Of a stretch of DNA of 64,000 bases, positions 35,394-44,521 are shown piece by piece. Below the pieces are notes generated by a model, which saw only the letters and a program-made list of their open reading frames with translations, did not search any database and was not told the DNA's origin. Numbering within the stretch: position 1 is the stretch's first letter; each line of letters begins with the position of its first letter. A program made the translations under genes and the position numbers. The DNA comes from Mesorhizobium amorphae CCNWGS0123 (GTDB lineage: Bacteria; Pseudomonadota; Alphaproteobacteria; Rhizobiales; Rhizobiaceae), in assembly GCF_001686985.1 (NCBI RefSeq), contig NZ_CP015322.1:1-64000 (forward strand), read 5' to 3'.

Positions 35394-36104
35394 TCAGTGA
35401 TGCGGAGCTGCGATGCCGACGTGGCGATCGAGCAACTCCTTGTTGGACTTGAGCTCCGACGCGGCGCCCTCGAACACGATGCCCCCCTGTTCGATGATGA
35501 TCACGCGCTCGGCGAAATCGAGCGCGATGGCTGTATGCTGCTCGACGAGCACAATCGTATGCCCACGCCTCGAAAGCTCCTGAAACACTGCGACCAGCCT
35601 CTCACATATGACCGGAGCCAAGCCCTCCAGCGGTTCGTCGAGCAGGATGATGTCCGGCTTTCCCATCAGCGTTCGGGCGACGGCCAGCATTTGCTGTTCG
35701 CCGCCGGAAAGTTGGCGACCGCCGTTTCGCCGGCGCTCCTTGAGTCGAGGGAAGAGGTCATAGGCCTCCTCGATGCTGGCGCCGTTGCGCACGCCGGCCT
35801 GCAGGTTCTCTTCCACGGTGAGAGAAGGGAAGATGTCCCGCGTCTGCGGAACAAGGCCGAGGCCGAGGCGCGATCGCTTATGGGGCGGGAGCCGGTCAAT
35901 GGGCTGTCCCTTGAGTCGGATCGTTCCCGAATGCTGCCGCGTCAGACCCATCACCGTGTTGAGCGTCGTGGTCTTTCCGACGCCATTTCGCCCGATGATC
36001 GCGAGTCGCTCCCCTTGCACAACCTTCAGAGAGAGATTTCTCAGGATATGGGTCTCGCCATAGCCCGCGACGACATTCTCGAGTTCCAAAAGTGTTTCAG
36101 CCAT
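35394..36104 (-). CDS. livF: Branched-chain-type ABC transporter ATPase, LivF
   Basis: 236 residues from ATG 36104 (MAETLLELENVVAGYGETHI). ABC ATPase with Walker A GRNGVGKT, signature LSGGEQQML and Walker B IILLDEPLEGLAP. LivF-type subunits pair with LivG to power uptake. The start overlaps the livG stop by 8 bases. Liv-type systems with this catabolic context often import aromatic acids rather than leucine; the substrate here is inferred. Confidence 0.9.
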   Translation of the reverse strand: MAETLLELENVVAGYGETHILRNLSLKVVQGERLAIIGRNGVGKTTTLNTVMGLTRQHSGTIRLKGQPIDRLPPHKRSRLGLGLVPQTRDIFPSLTVEENLQAGVRNGASIEEAYDLFPRLKERRRNGGRQLSGGEQQMLAVARTLMGKPDIILLDEPLEGLAPVICERLVAVFQELSRRGHTIVLVEQHTAIALDFAERVIIIEQGGIVFEGAASELKSNKELLDRHVGIAAPHH

Positions 36105-36846
36105 GGCCCGCTCCGAGGTACAACTCGCGCACGCGCAAGTCGCGGCTGATCTCTTCAGGCGTGCCCTCAACGAGAACCGCGCCGTTAACGAGGACGATGA
36201 TCCTGCTTGCAACTTCGAACACCAGTTTCATGTCGTGTTCGATGATCAAGACCGAGAGATAGGTCGGCAACCGCTTGATTGCATCGACGATCAGATGACT
36301 GTCGGATGACGGAACCCCTGCGGCGGGTTCGTCGAGTATCAGGATCCTGGGCTTTAGCGAAAGAGTCAAAGCAAGTTCGACCAACCTCTGCTGTCCGTAG
36401 GCGAGGCTGCGAACGAGGCGGTTGGCCAGAGGGAGCAACCGGAAGTCAGCCAGAAGCTCTTCGACCTCGGCCTCGATGGCCGCATCGCCATCGTGGCGTT
36501 CCAGAAAGCGAAACGTCCTGTGCTCTCGCTCGAGGATGGGCAGGCGGATGTTGTCCCGAACGGACAGGTCCTTGAACAGGTTGGTGATCTGGAAGGTCTT
36601 TGCGATGCCTGCTCTTACGCGGGCAGCCTCGCCAAGCTGACTGATATCCTTGCCGTCAAGATGAATGGAGCCTGATGAAGGCTGAAGCGCTCCAATGATC
36701 AGGTTTGCAAAGGTTGTCTTTCCAGCCCCGTTGGGGCCAATCAGTGCAGCGCGAGCTCCTGTGGGAATGTCGAGCGTGATGTTCCTCGCGACCTGCAGTC
36801 CGCCGAAATTCTTCGAGAGGTTTCTGATCCTGAGGCCCGATGTCAT
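36097..36846 (-). CDS. livG: Branched-chain-type ABC transporter ATPase, LivG
   Basis: 249 residues with Walker A GPNGAGKTTFANLI, a signature region SLAYGQQRLVELALTLSLKP (YGQQ in place of the usual SGGQ, as is common in LivG) and Walker B ILILDEPAAGVPSSDS. Standard LivG length. Overlaps livM by 4 bases. Confidence 0.9.
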   Translation of the reverse strand: MTSGLRIRNLSKNFGGLQVARNITLDIPTGARAALIGPNGAGKTTFANLIIGALQPSSGSIHLDGKDISQLGEAARVRAGIAKTFQITNLFKDLSVRDNIRLPILEREHRTFRFLERHDGDAAIEAEVEELLADFRLLPLANRLVRSLAYGQQRLVELALTLSLKPRILILDEPAAGVPSSDSHLIVDAIKRLPTYLSVLIIEHDMKLVFEVASRIIVLVNGAVLVEGTPEEISRDLRVRELYLGAGHG

Positions 36847-37832
36847 TTGCGCGCCCCGATCATGCCCGCCACCCGCCTAGGCAGCGAGATAAGACCATCA
36901 GGCAGGAAGAAGACGACTGCCAGAAGCATGAAGCCGATGACGAACAGCCAGTTGAAAGGGTCGATGCTGGCTGCGACATGACGAACCGTCATGAACACAA
37001 GCGTCCCGATCAACGCACCATAGAGGCGACCGGCACCTCCAAGAATCAGCATCACCATGACATCCGCGGATAGCGCGAAATTGAACGCTTCCACGCTGAC
37101 CAGGCTGGTGATTTGGGCAGACAGGGCGCCGGCGATACCTGCGATCGTTCCCCCAATCACATAGGCCGTCACCTTGCGCCAATAGACCGGTGTGCCGATT
37201 GCACGCATTCGGCTAGGACTGTCCTTGATGCCTCGCAGGGCGAGACCGAAGGGAGATGCAACAAGGACACGCAGGACCACCAGGATGATAAACAGGACAC
37301 TGAACGCGTACCAGAACGCTGTCTTCCCGATGAAATCAAACTCGAAGACCCCCAGGATCGGCGTCATGGATATGCCGGTTAGTCCGTCAGCGCCGCCGGT
37401 GACATCACGCGCCTTCGAGGCGATCTCCTGCAACACCATTGTGATCGCGATCGACAGCATCAACAGCGACAGCCCATGCGCGCGCATCAACAGCAGGCCG
37501 GAAAAGAACGCGATCAGGGCTCCGATCACCGCGCCGACGGCAAGTCCAAGCAGTGGATCGGGTGACGCGTGGATCGCAAAGAGCCCGGCAGCATAAGCCC
37601 CACACCCGTACATTGCCGCATGACCCAGCGTCGCGACACCCGCATAACCGAGGATCAGGTCGAAAGAGACCACGAAAACCATCATGATCAGCATCTGGGT
37701 CAAGAACCCCAGATCGTACGGAAACAGCCAGAAGGCGGCGAAAGCACAGGTGATCAGGATGGCAACGGGCAGGAGCTTGCCGGTGCCACCCAGCGACGTG
37801 CGCACGATATCGATTGTAGAAATCCGGATCAT
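36843..37832 (-). CDS. livM: Branched-chain-type ABC permease, LivM
   Basis: 329 residues with nine or ten hydrophobic helices and the permease motif GYAGVATLGHAAMYGCGAYA followed by the EAA-like loop ALRGIKDSPSRMRAIGTPVY. It forms the membrane channel with LivH. Overlaps livH by 4 bases. Confidence 0.9.
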   Translation of the reverse strand: MIRISTIDIVRTSLGGTGKLLPVAILITCAFAAFWLFPYDLGFLTQMLIMMVFVVSFDLILGYAGVATLGHAAMYGCGAYAAGLFAIHASPDPLLGLAVGAVIGALIAFFSGLLLMRAHGLSLLMLSIAITMVLQEIASKARDVTGGADGLTGISMTPILGVFEFDFIGKTAFWYAFSVLFIILVVLRVLVASPFGLALRGIKDSPSRMRAIGTPVYWRKVTAYVIGGTIAGIAGALSAQITSLVSVEAFNFALSADVMVMLILGGAGRLYGALIGTLVFMTVRHVAASIDPFNWLFVIGFMLLAVVFFLPDGLISLPRRVAGMIGARK

Positions 37833-38692
37833 GATGGTCTGACCAGAAGACCGTTCGGGCGCAGGGCCAGAAGCGCTATGATCGCAAGGAAGAAGAAAAT
37901 TGTCCCAACATCGGGAAGCAGGTATCTGCCGGCCGTATCGAGGATGCCGAGGCTCAAAGCCGCGATGAACGATCCGACAATGCTCCCCATACCGCCGACT
38001 GTCACGACGGTGAGAAAGAGGACCATGTATCGCAGAGGATAGTATGCCTCGATAGGCAGCAACTCGGCGCCGAGAATTCCGCCGACTGCCGCCAGCCCCG
38101 CACCAAGAGCGAAGGCGGCCAGATACACTTTGGGGGTATCGATCCCGAGTGATGCGGCAGTGTTCTGGTTGTCGACTGCCGCGCGCAGATAGATGCCGAA
38201 CCGCGTGCGTTCCACGAGCAGGTATAACCCCGTCACCATCAGAAGCCCGACGACGATGACGATGATCCTATGTAGCGGGAGCACCTTGAAGCCGAGATTA
38301 ACCGGAAGGCTTACTTCCGGCGGCATCCGGATCGTTAGAAGGGTGGAGCCGAGGAAGAGATTGACGGTGGCGATCATCACGAAGACGATCCCGATCGTTG
38401 CAAGAACCTGTTCGAGTTCGCTGAAGCGATAGATGTGACGGTACACCAACCGCTCGAGGGGGATCGCAATCACGATCACGGCAATCACAGAGGCGGCGAG
38501 GGCCGGGACGAACGGCATCCCATATCGCATGGTCAGCACGTGAGCGCACGCCCCGCCAAGCAGGGCAAAGCCGCCATGGGCGAGATTGACGATCCGCATC
38601 AAGCCCATCGTCACTGACAAGCCGACGGAAATCATGAACAGGATCATGCCATAGGCGATGCCGTCGACAACTATGCTGAGGGCGACCGTCAT
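37829..38692 (-). CDS. livH: Branched-chain-type ABC permease, LivH
   Basis: 287 residues, polytopic, with VNLAHGGFALLGGACAHVLT near the N-terminus and the loop RAAVDNQNTAASLGIDTPKV near the middle, both typical of LivH. It is separated from the upstream binding-protein gene by 77 bases on the same strand. Confidence 0.9.
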   Translation of the reverse strand: MTVALSIVVDGIAYGMILFMISVGLSVTMGLMRIVNLAHGGFALLGGACAHVLTMRYGMPFVPALAASVIAVIVIAIPLERLVYRHIYRFSELEQVLATIGIVFVMIATVNLFLGSTLLTIRMPPEVSLPVNLGFKVLPLHRIIVIVVGLLMVTGLYLLVERTRFGIYLRAAVDNQNTAASLGIDTPKVYLAAFALGAGLAAVGGILGAELLPIEAYYPLRYMVLFLTVVTVGGMGSIVGSFIAALSLGILDTAGRYLLPDVGTIFFFLAIIALLALRPNGLLVRPS

Positions 38693-38769
38693 CAGCTAAC
38701 ACCGATCTTGAAACAGAGGTTTCAGCAATGCGGCATGGTGGGCTCGGACACCCACTATGCCACGATGTG

Positions 38770-39933
38770 TCAGCGATCGAATCCGAGGTCCGGAACGCTT
38801 TTCACGAGATCGAATTCGCGGTTCACCAGGCGTCCTCCATCGCGCTCCACACGGCGGATATAGACATTCTGGACGACATGGCGCGATGTTGGGTCTATGC
38901 TCACCGGGCCGCGTGGGCTTTCCCACGACAAGCCCTTCGCGGCTTCGATCGCCTTGTCGCCATCCGTTCCGGCTAGCTCAATCATCTTATAGATCAAATG
39001 CGCACCGTCATAAGCGCCCATCGAAGCCATATTGGCCCTGGACTTTGGAAAAAGCTCGCCGAGCTTGGCCGCAAACGCCCGGTTCAGGTCCGAGGTGTGG
39101 ACATCCGAATAGTGATAGGCCGTAGTCAGTCCGATTGCCTGTTCGCCGAGGGCGTCGATGGTCGTCTCGTCAGTCTCACCGGTCCCAATAAAGCCAATGC
39201 CAGCTTCCTTCAGTCCGTTCTCGCTATAGGCCTTCGTGAAGGCGAACGTGGCGGGTCCGGCAGGGAGGAACGCGAAAACCGTATCAGCCCCGGAATTCTT
39301 GATGCGCTGCATGAAAGGAGCGAAATCGGTCGTCTGCAAGGGCATACGGATTTTCTCAACGATCGTCCCGCCCTGCTGTTCGAAGGCGCTGCCAAAGGCG
39401 GTCTCGGCGTCGATGCCTGGATTGTAGTCCGAAACGGCGGTGACTACCTTCTTGGCGCCGTTCTTGGCGGCCCACTGCGCAGCCGGTACTGCCACCTGCC
39501 ATAAGGTAAAGCTGGTGCGAACGAAGTATTTCGACTGCTTGTTGATCGCAGAGGTTGCCGCATTGAATATGATCGCCGGAACCTTGGCCTGATTGATCAG
39601 TGGAGCGACGGCGAGCGCGTTCGGGGTAAAATCGAAACCGGCCAGATACTTCACGCCCTCGCGTATGAGCAGTTCCTGAGCGGCGGCTTTGCTCGCATCC
39701 GGGTTCGGCCCCCCGACGTCCTTGTAAATGAACTCGATCGTATTGCCGTTCACCTCGTTGCCATGCTGCGCGACATAGACTTGAATAGCTTCCTTGAACT
39801 GCTTGCCCCAGATGGCATTCGGGCCTGAGAATGTTGCGATCACACCCACCTTAATGGTTTCCGCGAGCGCCGCGCCGCCAAGCGCGAACGTTGCGATCGC
39901 GGTTGCAAGCAGGCCCGCACAAAGTCTCCTCAT
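38770..39933 (-). CDS. Periplasmic substrate-binding protein of the Liv-type transporter
   Basis: 387 residues with signal peptide (LLATAIATFALGGAALA). Type I periplasmic binding fold (Peripla_BP_6): GVIATFSGPNAIWGKQFKEA, DVGGPNPDASKAAAQELLIR, VPAIIFNAATSAINKQSKYF. First gene of the SBP-livH-livM-livG-livF-P450 operon. The P450 and nearby demethylase suggest that the ligand is an aromatic carboxylate rather than an amino acid; not shown by sequence. Confidence 0.85.
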   Translation of the reverse strand: MRRLCAGLLATAIATFALGGAALAETIKVGVIATFSGPNAIWGKQFKEAIQVYVAQHGNEVNGNTIEFIYKDVGGPNPDASKAAAQELLIREGVKYLAGFDFTPNALAVAPLINQAKVPAIIFNAATSAINKQSKYFVRTSFTLWQVAVPAAQWAAKNGAKKVVTAVSDYNPGIDAETAFGSAFEQQGGTIVEKIRMPLQTTDFAPFMQRIKNSGADTVFAFLPAGPATFAFTKAYSENGLKEAGIGFIGTGETDETTIDALGEQAIGLTTAYHYSDVHTSDLNRAFAAKLGELFPKSRANMASMGAYDGAHLIYKMIELAGTDGDKAIEAAKGLSWESPRGPVSIDPTSRHVVQNVYIRRVERDGGRLVNREFDLVKSVPDLGFDR

Positions 39934-40424
39934 CGTACTCCCTCCCTTAGATTGCCGGGTCTCACAGTGCCAAGCCCTGCCGGTTTACCTTGTGAAACCT
40001 GATGTCTCTCCCTTATATTTTAGTAAGGATTCTTGACTAAATTGTCAAGCAGCGAAGCTTCGTCGATTGGCCGTCGTCGTAGGTGAAATCCGATTGAAGC
40101 GACAAGGCGCGCAAGATTTTCTGCTACCGAGAACCAAGTTCTGTGACCGCTGCCGTTTTGGAATGGCCCCCTGCAAATTGCACTTGTAGCCTTATTTCGT
40201 CATGTAAGCTGACGAAATGCTTCAGCCAGATGCGGTGAAAGATTGTTCGACAGATGCACCGAGTGGTCGGCGGTAGACGAACCCAGCAGCTTTGCGCGAA
40301 AGGTAAAAAGGGTAGCTTGGTTGAGAGTCCACTCGGTTCTTGGCAGACTAGCCGGCAAGTAGGGCGACCACCCCGGCTAAGAGGGGATGGTCTACGAGAC
40401 GGGTCGCGCGAGTTGACGCGAAAC
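39934..40424. other. Intergenic region between the demethylase end and the transporter operon
   Basis: 490 bases with no convincing gene. It holds the sigma-70-like promoter and palindrome for the transporter operon (40020-40048) near its left end. The rest shows nothing recognisable. Confidence 0.45.
40020..40048 (-). promoter_or_regulatory. Promoter with overlapping palindrome for the transporter-P450 operon
   Basis: Minus strand: -35 TTGACA (40048-40043), 17-base spacer, -10-like TACTAA (40025-40020), 87 bases before the binding-protein start. The -35 lies in the near-palindrome TTGACAATTTAGTCAA (5-base arms), a plausible operator. The block shares TTGACAA...GTC...TCCTTAC[T/C]AAA with the promoter at 42695-42722, suggesting one regulator. 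Confidence 0.5.
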
Positions 40425-41840
40425 CTAGCCAATGGCTGCTCGCTTCAGCTTTTGCACGGACTGCGCGTAAGGGGCAGGGGCGACTGTCGCGCGAACCTTG
40501 AGCTGCTCGTGGCGCTCGACATGCGGCTTGCGAGAGCCTCCGCCTGGTTCGCCCCATGTCAGGACAATCTGGGTGCCCGGCGTCGCGCAAGCCGCATCGA
40601 GCATCGCGAGTGACAGCATCTCGCCTTCGTTCGCACTGTAACCGCAATGACAGGAATGCCCAACCAAGGAGCCGTCCGGCGCCCTGACCTCGTCGAATTG
40701 CGGCCAACCATAGTAGGCAACCGGAAAGTCGAGTGCCTTGAACCGCGGCCCGTCACCGAACTGCGACCCGAAGATCTTCGCCACATCCTCCCTGTTCCAG
40801 ACCAAAGTGACCTTCTTGCGTCGCTTTCCTTCCGGCAGAGCTTCGAGCGCTGCGCGTCCAATGAAATCATGATCGAACTTGATTATGTGACCGTATCCGA
40901 GGTCCCATGGTGTGACGTAGTAGTCTTCAATGTTGTCTGACAGGAAACTGCCGCCGAGCTGCGCGTTGGCTTCCCAGCCATTGCCGGAAAGCCATTCACG
41001 GTAATCCCTCAGTTCGGCGCCGGTATATATGCCTGGAAGGGGATAGGGCATCCAACCGAACTCGAAGATGGTGCTGAAGTAGGTCTTGGTACCCCCCTGC
41101 TTCAGCCCGTGCTTCTCGCCAGCGGCAACGAGTGCCGAGCGCACCTTGTCCATCTCTTCATAAGGCCCGGACAACTCCGCGCCGAGGTGTCCGGCCATGC
41201 CATGCCGCAGCACAAGGACTTTGCAGCCGCCAATTTTCACTTTCGCCGTGCGGAAGAACGGAATCTCGGGTGCATCGCCCTCAACGGCGTCGTTGAATAT
41301 CTTGCCTGCATTCGGACCTTCCAGCTGGAAACGATAGAACCAGCGCTTTCCCGCTGGATTGTATGGGGTCGGGTCGTCACGCTCGATAGTGACGTCGTAG
41401 CCGCCCTTTTCGGCATTGAACTGAACCCAATTCAGCAACGGCATGCTGCTGATGAGTTCGAAGGTTTCCTCTTCAAGTCGATACACGACGCAGTCGCCAA
41501 TCACGTGGCCTCGAGGCGTGCAGCCGACCAGCTGTTTTGCCCTGTCCGTCGAGAAATTCGCGAGGCTGTTGATGCCGATCTTCTCGAGAAGCCGAAGAGC
41601 GTCGGGACCTTTCAGAAGCATTTCCGGCATGTGATGCGACTGATCGAAGAGGATCGCCGATTTCCGCCATGCACGCTGTTCGTCGCGCCAATTCGTGAAC
41701 TCAGGAGGGATGTACGCCGCCGTAAGACCCGTCCTGGCTCGATAGTGCGGGGCAAGGGTATCATTGTAGAAATACTCGACGAGATCCCGCTTCTCGTCGA
41801 TAAGTGTTTGCAGCGACTTCTCGCCGTTTGCCTTTACCAT
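40425..41840 (-). CDS. Tetrahydrofolate-dependent aromatic O-demethylase, LigM/DesA-like
   Basis: 471 residues starting at ATG 41840 (MVKANGEKSLQTLIDEKRDL), a length equal to that of Sphingobium LigM. GcvT-fold family: IPPEFTNWRDEQRAWRKSAI and FDQSHHMPEMLLKGPDALRL at the N-terminus, GKRWFYRFQLEGPNAGKIF, and a C-terminal domain ending VERHEQLKVRATVAPAPYAQ. LigM and DesA move the methyl group of vanillate, 3-O-methylgallate or syringate to tetrahydrofolate. A dimethylglycine- or DMSP-demethylase relative is possible, but length and aromatic context favour LigM. Transcribed alone, divergent from marR. Confidence 0.75.
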   Translation of the reverse strand: MVKANGEKSLQTLIDEKRDLVEYFYNDTLAPHYRARTGLTAAYIPPEFTNWRDEQRAWRKSAILFDQSHHMPEMLLKGPDALRLLEKIGINSLANFSTDRAKQLVGCTPRGHVIGDCVVYRLEEETFELISSMPLLNWVQFNAEKGGYDVTIERDDPTPYNPAGKRWFYRFQLEGPNAGKIFNDAVEGDAPEIPFFRTAKVKIGGCKVLVLRHGMAGHLGAELSGPYEEMDKVRSALVAAGEKHGLKQGGTKTYFSTIFEFGWMPYPLPGIYTGAELRDYREWLSGNGWEANAQLGGSFLSDNIEDYYVTPWDLGYGHIIKFDHDFIGRAALEALPEGKRRKKVTLVWNREDVAKIFGSQFGDGPRFKALDFPVAYYGWPQFDEVRAPDGSLVGHSCHCGYSANEGEMLSLAMLDAACATPGTQIVLTWGEPGGGSRKPHVERHEQLKVRATVAPAPYAQSVQKLKRAAIG

Positions 41841-42231
41841 CGTGATTGATCCTGCTCGATGTAAAATATCGCCTTGCCAACCCCTAGTGAGGAGGGAACC
41901 GCTAACCTCACGAGCCAACCCTATTTTGCAAATCGGGAGACAATCGACGAAGCCAAGCTGAAGCGATGCCATGCCGCAAGAAATCAAGCGGCGTCGCTGG
42001 ACGGCTGCTGAGCGCAGGGCTCCAGTTCGCGACGCGAACTTCTTGATGACGCATCTCTCCTCCCTTGGCGGCCGTCAACCGCCTTCCTATATTGTTCGGA
42101 TACCTGACGATATATTCGCCGGAGCCGATGTGTCAATCCACTGGCCGCAGAGATTGAAAAAGCCGAAAGCACGGCGTAGCGCGCGGTAGAAGGATGTATA
42201 AGCTGACCGAGTGGGAGGAGAGACGATTGGC
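41841..42231. other. Divergent promoter region between the LigM-like gene and marR
   Basis: 390 bases without a gene. It must hold both promoters and probably MarR operators. The stretch around 42085-42120 is AT-rich (CCTATATTGTTCGG and CCTGACGATATATTC) and a likely control site, but no clean palindrome could be fixed by eye. Confidence 0.4.
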
Positions 42232-42690
42232 ATGAGACTTAGAAATTCCTGGCGGCGCAACAACATTGGCCGTCGTATGAACGAGGCAGTGAGATTGTTC
42301 GAGGCGCAGATCGTGGAGAATCTGCGATCGAATGGGCACGACGAGCTCAGCGTCGCCCATATCAATCTTACGCGAAATCTCGATGAGGACGGGACCCGAC
42401 TCACCGAACTCGCGCGCAGGGCGTCCATGACGAAGCAGTCCATGAGCGAACTGGTCGATCAGGTCGAGCGGACCGGACTGATCGAGAAGAGGCCTGATCC
42501 GACGGATGGCCGCGCGAAGCTCGTGTGCTTCACCGACAAGGGGATGGCCTGGCTCGAGGCATTTCATCGCAGCCTGGAGGTTGCCGAGAGTGAAATGCGC
42601 GCCGAGCTCGGTCCTGCCATGGTCGACTTGATGGTTGAAGTGCTCGCAAAGTATGTCGAGGCCCGCGAGGGGGATGTCGAGCGAGAATAG
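42232..42690 (+). CDS. MarR-family regulator of the aromatic pathway
   Basis: 152 residues starting at ATG 42232, with GGGAGGAGAG ahead. Winged-helix MarR fold: LSVAHINLTRNLDEDGTRLT, LARRASMTKQSMSELVDQVE (recognition helix), GLIEKRPDPTDGRAKLVCFT (wing). MarR proteins usually repress catabolic genes and release DNA on binding an aromatic ligand. It lies 70 bases before the flavin hydroxylase and divergent from the demethylase, so it probably controls both. Confidence 0.88.
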   Translation: MRLRNSWRRNNIGRRMNEAVRLFEAQIVENLRSNGHDELSVAHINLTRNLDEDGTRLTELARRASMTKQSMSELVDQVERTGLIEKRPDPTDGRAKLVCFTDKGMAWLEAFHRSLEVAESEMRAELGPAMVDLMVEVLAKYVEAREGDVERE

Positions 42691-42694
42691 TGCC

Positions 42695-42722
42695 TTGACA
42701 AATCGTCTGGTTTCCTTACCAA
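42695..42722 (+). promoter_or_regulatory. Promoter-like block for the hydroxyquinol operon
   Basis: TTGACA (42695-42700), 16-base spacer, TACCAA (42717-42722), 38 bases before GTG 42760. The elements TTGACAA, GTC and TCCTTACCAAA match those of the transporter promoter at 40020-40048 in order and spacing. Confidence 0.5.
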
Positions 42723-42759
42723 ATGCTATGATCTTCAGGGCATTTTGGGGAGGATCTGT

Positions 42760-44484
42760 GTGGACGGTGCCGTGGTCGATGTTGCAATTTCGGGTGGCGG
42801 GCCGTTTGGCCTGATGCTTGCGAACGAGCTCGGCCGGCGAGGAATCTCGGTCACCCTGTTTGATGAGAAGCCTTCGACGGCATTCAATCCCCAGGCGAAC
42901 GCGACCCAGGCCCGCACGATGGAGCACTATCGGCGTCTAGGGTTCGCCGAGGAGGTCCGTGCTCTTGGCCTGCCGGACGATTTTCCGACCGACGTCGCTT
43001 ATTTCACGCGCTACACTGGACACGAGCTTGGACGCTTCCGCCTGCCGTCCGCCCGGGAAGCGCGCGAGAGAGTGTCGTCTCTTTCGGGCTCCTGGAGCGC
43101 GGCCGAGTTGCCGCATCGCGTGTCGCAGAAATATGTAGAGCAGGTGTTGCGAAAGCATGCCGAAGCCCAGCCCGGCGTCTCGATCAACTATGGCTGGCGC
43201 GTAAGCGAGTTCATCGACTCTCAGGACGGCGTGTCGGTAACGGCGCAGGAAGTCCAGACCACCTCTCGCCGCACCGTCCGGGCCAAGTATCTTGTCGGCG
43301 GCGATGGCGCCCGCAGCTTCGTGCGCAGACAACTCGGTATCGCCTACAAGGGCGATGCGGGCGCGGTGCGAGATTTCTTCGGCGGGCGCATGTTCGCGAT
43401 CTATCTGCGCTGTCCGCAATTCTACGAGGTCGTGCCCTTCGCGCCGGCGTGGATGAACGTGACTTTCAACAACCAGCGCCGCGCCTTCATGGCCGCGGTG
43501 GACGGCCGAGGCGAATTCGCGTTTCACACGCAGCTTCGCGAAGGCGAGAAGGAGGAAGACATCACGGACAAGCAGGCGCTGGAAATGTTCCAGGCCGCGG
43601 TCGGCCATCCCGTGGAAGCCGAGGTGCTTTCCCGCGGCACCTGGACGGCCGGCTACGCGCTCGTCGCAGAGAGCTATTCGCGGGGACGGGTGTTCCTCGG
43701 CGGAGACGCCGTCCATTTGTTCACGCCAGCGGGCGGACTGGGCTACAACACCGCCGTCGACGATGCGGTCAATCTGGGATGGAAACTGGCAGCAGCGATC
43801 AAGGGCGTGGGCTCGCCGACTATACTCGACAGCTATGAGATTGAGCGGCGTCCCATCGCGGTTCGCAACACGGGCTTTGCCAAGCAGTTCGCCGATTCGA
43901 TCGGCCTCTATACGCCGAAGCCCGGCCTAGAAGACAACACGGCGCAAGGTGTGGCTCTCCGAAGAGAAGCCGGCGCTTATCTTTCTGGGCACGGAAAGGC
44001 GGAGTTCAACATTCCCGGGATTACCTTCGGCGCCCGGTACGACGCGTCTCCGATCATATTGTCGGAGAAGAGACCGCCGGCCGAGGATCGCCCGGACGTT
44101 TACACCCCCACAAGCGCGCCTGGCGGGCGCGCTCCCCACATATGGATCGATGCGTCGACCTCGCTTTACGATCTGTTCGGCTTCGAATGGACGCTGCTGC
44201 GCTTGGGAAGGACGCCCCCGGCGGTGGACGCCATTACATCTGCGGCTGCCCAAGCTGGCATGGACCTGAGCGTAGTCGACATTGCCTCGGCCGAGGTGGA
44301 AAGCCTGTATGAAGCGCCGTTGGTGCTTATCCGCCCCGACCAGGTCGTTGCGTGGCGCGGGACACGCGATGCGGATGCGCAATGCACGATCGAGACCGTG
44401 CTCGGGCGAAGGATGTCCGGCCTTGAGAAAATCGCCAATGAAGGCGCACAGGATACGGTATCGACGAACAGTATGCACGCATAG
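42760..44484 (+). CDS. Class A flavin aromatic hydroxylase (FAD monooxygenase)
   Basis: 574 residues from GTG 42760 behind a strong GGGGAGGA site; a TTG 15 bases upstream is less likely. FAD-binding GxGxxG-like VDVAISGGGPFGLMLANELG, DG motif KYLVGGDGARSFVRRQLGI and GD motif FLGGDAVHLFTPAGGLGYNT. The C-terminal thioredoxin-like domain ends LIRPDQVVAWRG, as in PheA/MhpA/TfdB-type hydroxylases. It uses NAD(P)H and O2 to hydroxylate an aromatic ring. With the downstream genes the product should be hydroxyquinol (1,2,4-trihydroxybenzene). Resorcinol, hydroquinone, or oxidative decarboxylation of protocatechuate are all possible entry reactions. Confidence 0.85.
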   Translation: MDGAVVDVAISGGGPFGLMLANELGRRGISVTLFDEKPSTAFNPQANATQARTMEHYRRLGFAEEVRALGLPDDFPTDVAYFTRYTGHELGRFRLPSAREARERVSSLSGSWSAAELPHRVSQKYVEQVLRKHAEAQPGVSINYGWRVSEFIDSQDGVSVTAQEVQTTSRRTVRAKYLVGGDGARSFVRRQLGIAYKGDAGAVRDFFGGRMFAIYLRCPQFYEVVPFAPAWMNVTFNNQRRAFMAAVDGRGEFAFHTQLREGEKEEDITDKQALEMFQAAVGHPVEAEVLSRGTWTAGYALVAESYSRGRVFLGGDAVHLFTPAGGLGYNTAVDDAVNLGWKLAAAIKGVGSPTILDSYEIERRPIAVRNTGFAKQFADSIGLYTPKPGLEDNTAQGVALRREAGAYLSGHGKAEFNIPGITFGARYDASPIILSEKRPPAEDRPDVYTPTSAPGGRAPHIWIDASTSLYDLFGFEWTLLRLGRTPPAVDAITSAAAQAGMDLSVVDIASAEVESLYEAPLVLIRPDQVVAWRGTRDADAQCTIETVLGRRMSGLEKIANEGAQDTVSTNSMHA

Positions 44485-44521
44485 CTGGCTCGCGCTGCCA
44501 GCTCTGGGAACCACCGCCACC

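Noticed and set aside
40124..40432. Minus-strand frame after the demethylase gene
   Set aside because: Arg/Pro-rich without ribosome site; overlaps only an intergenic region and the demethylase end in another frame.
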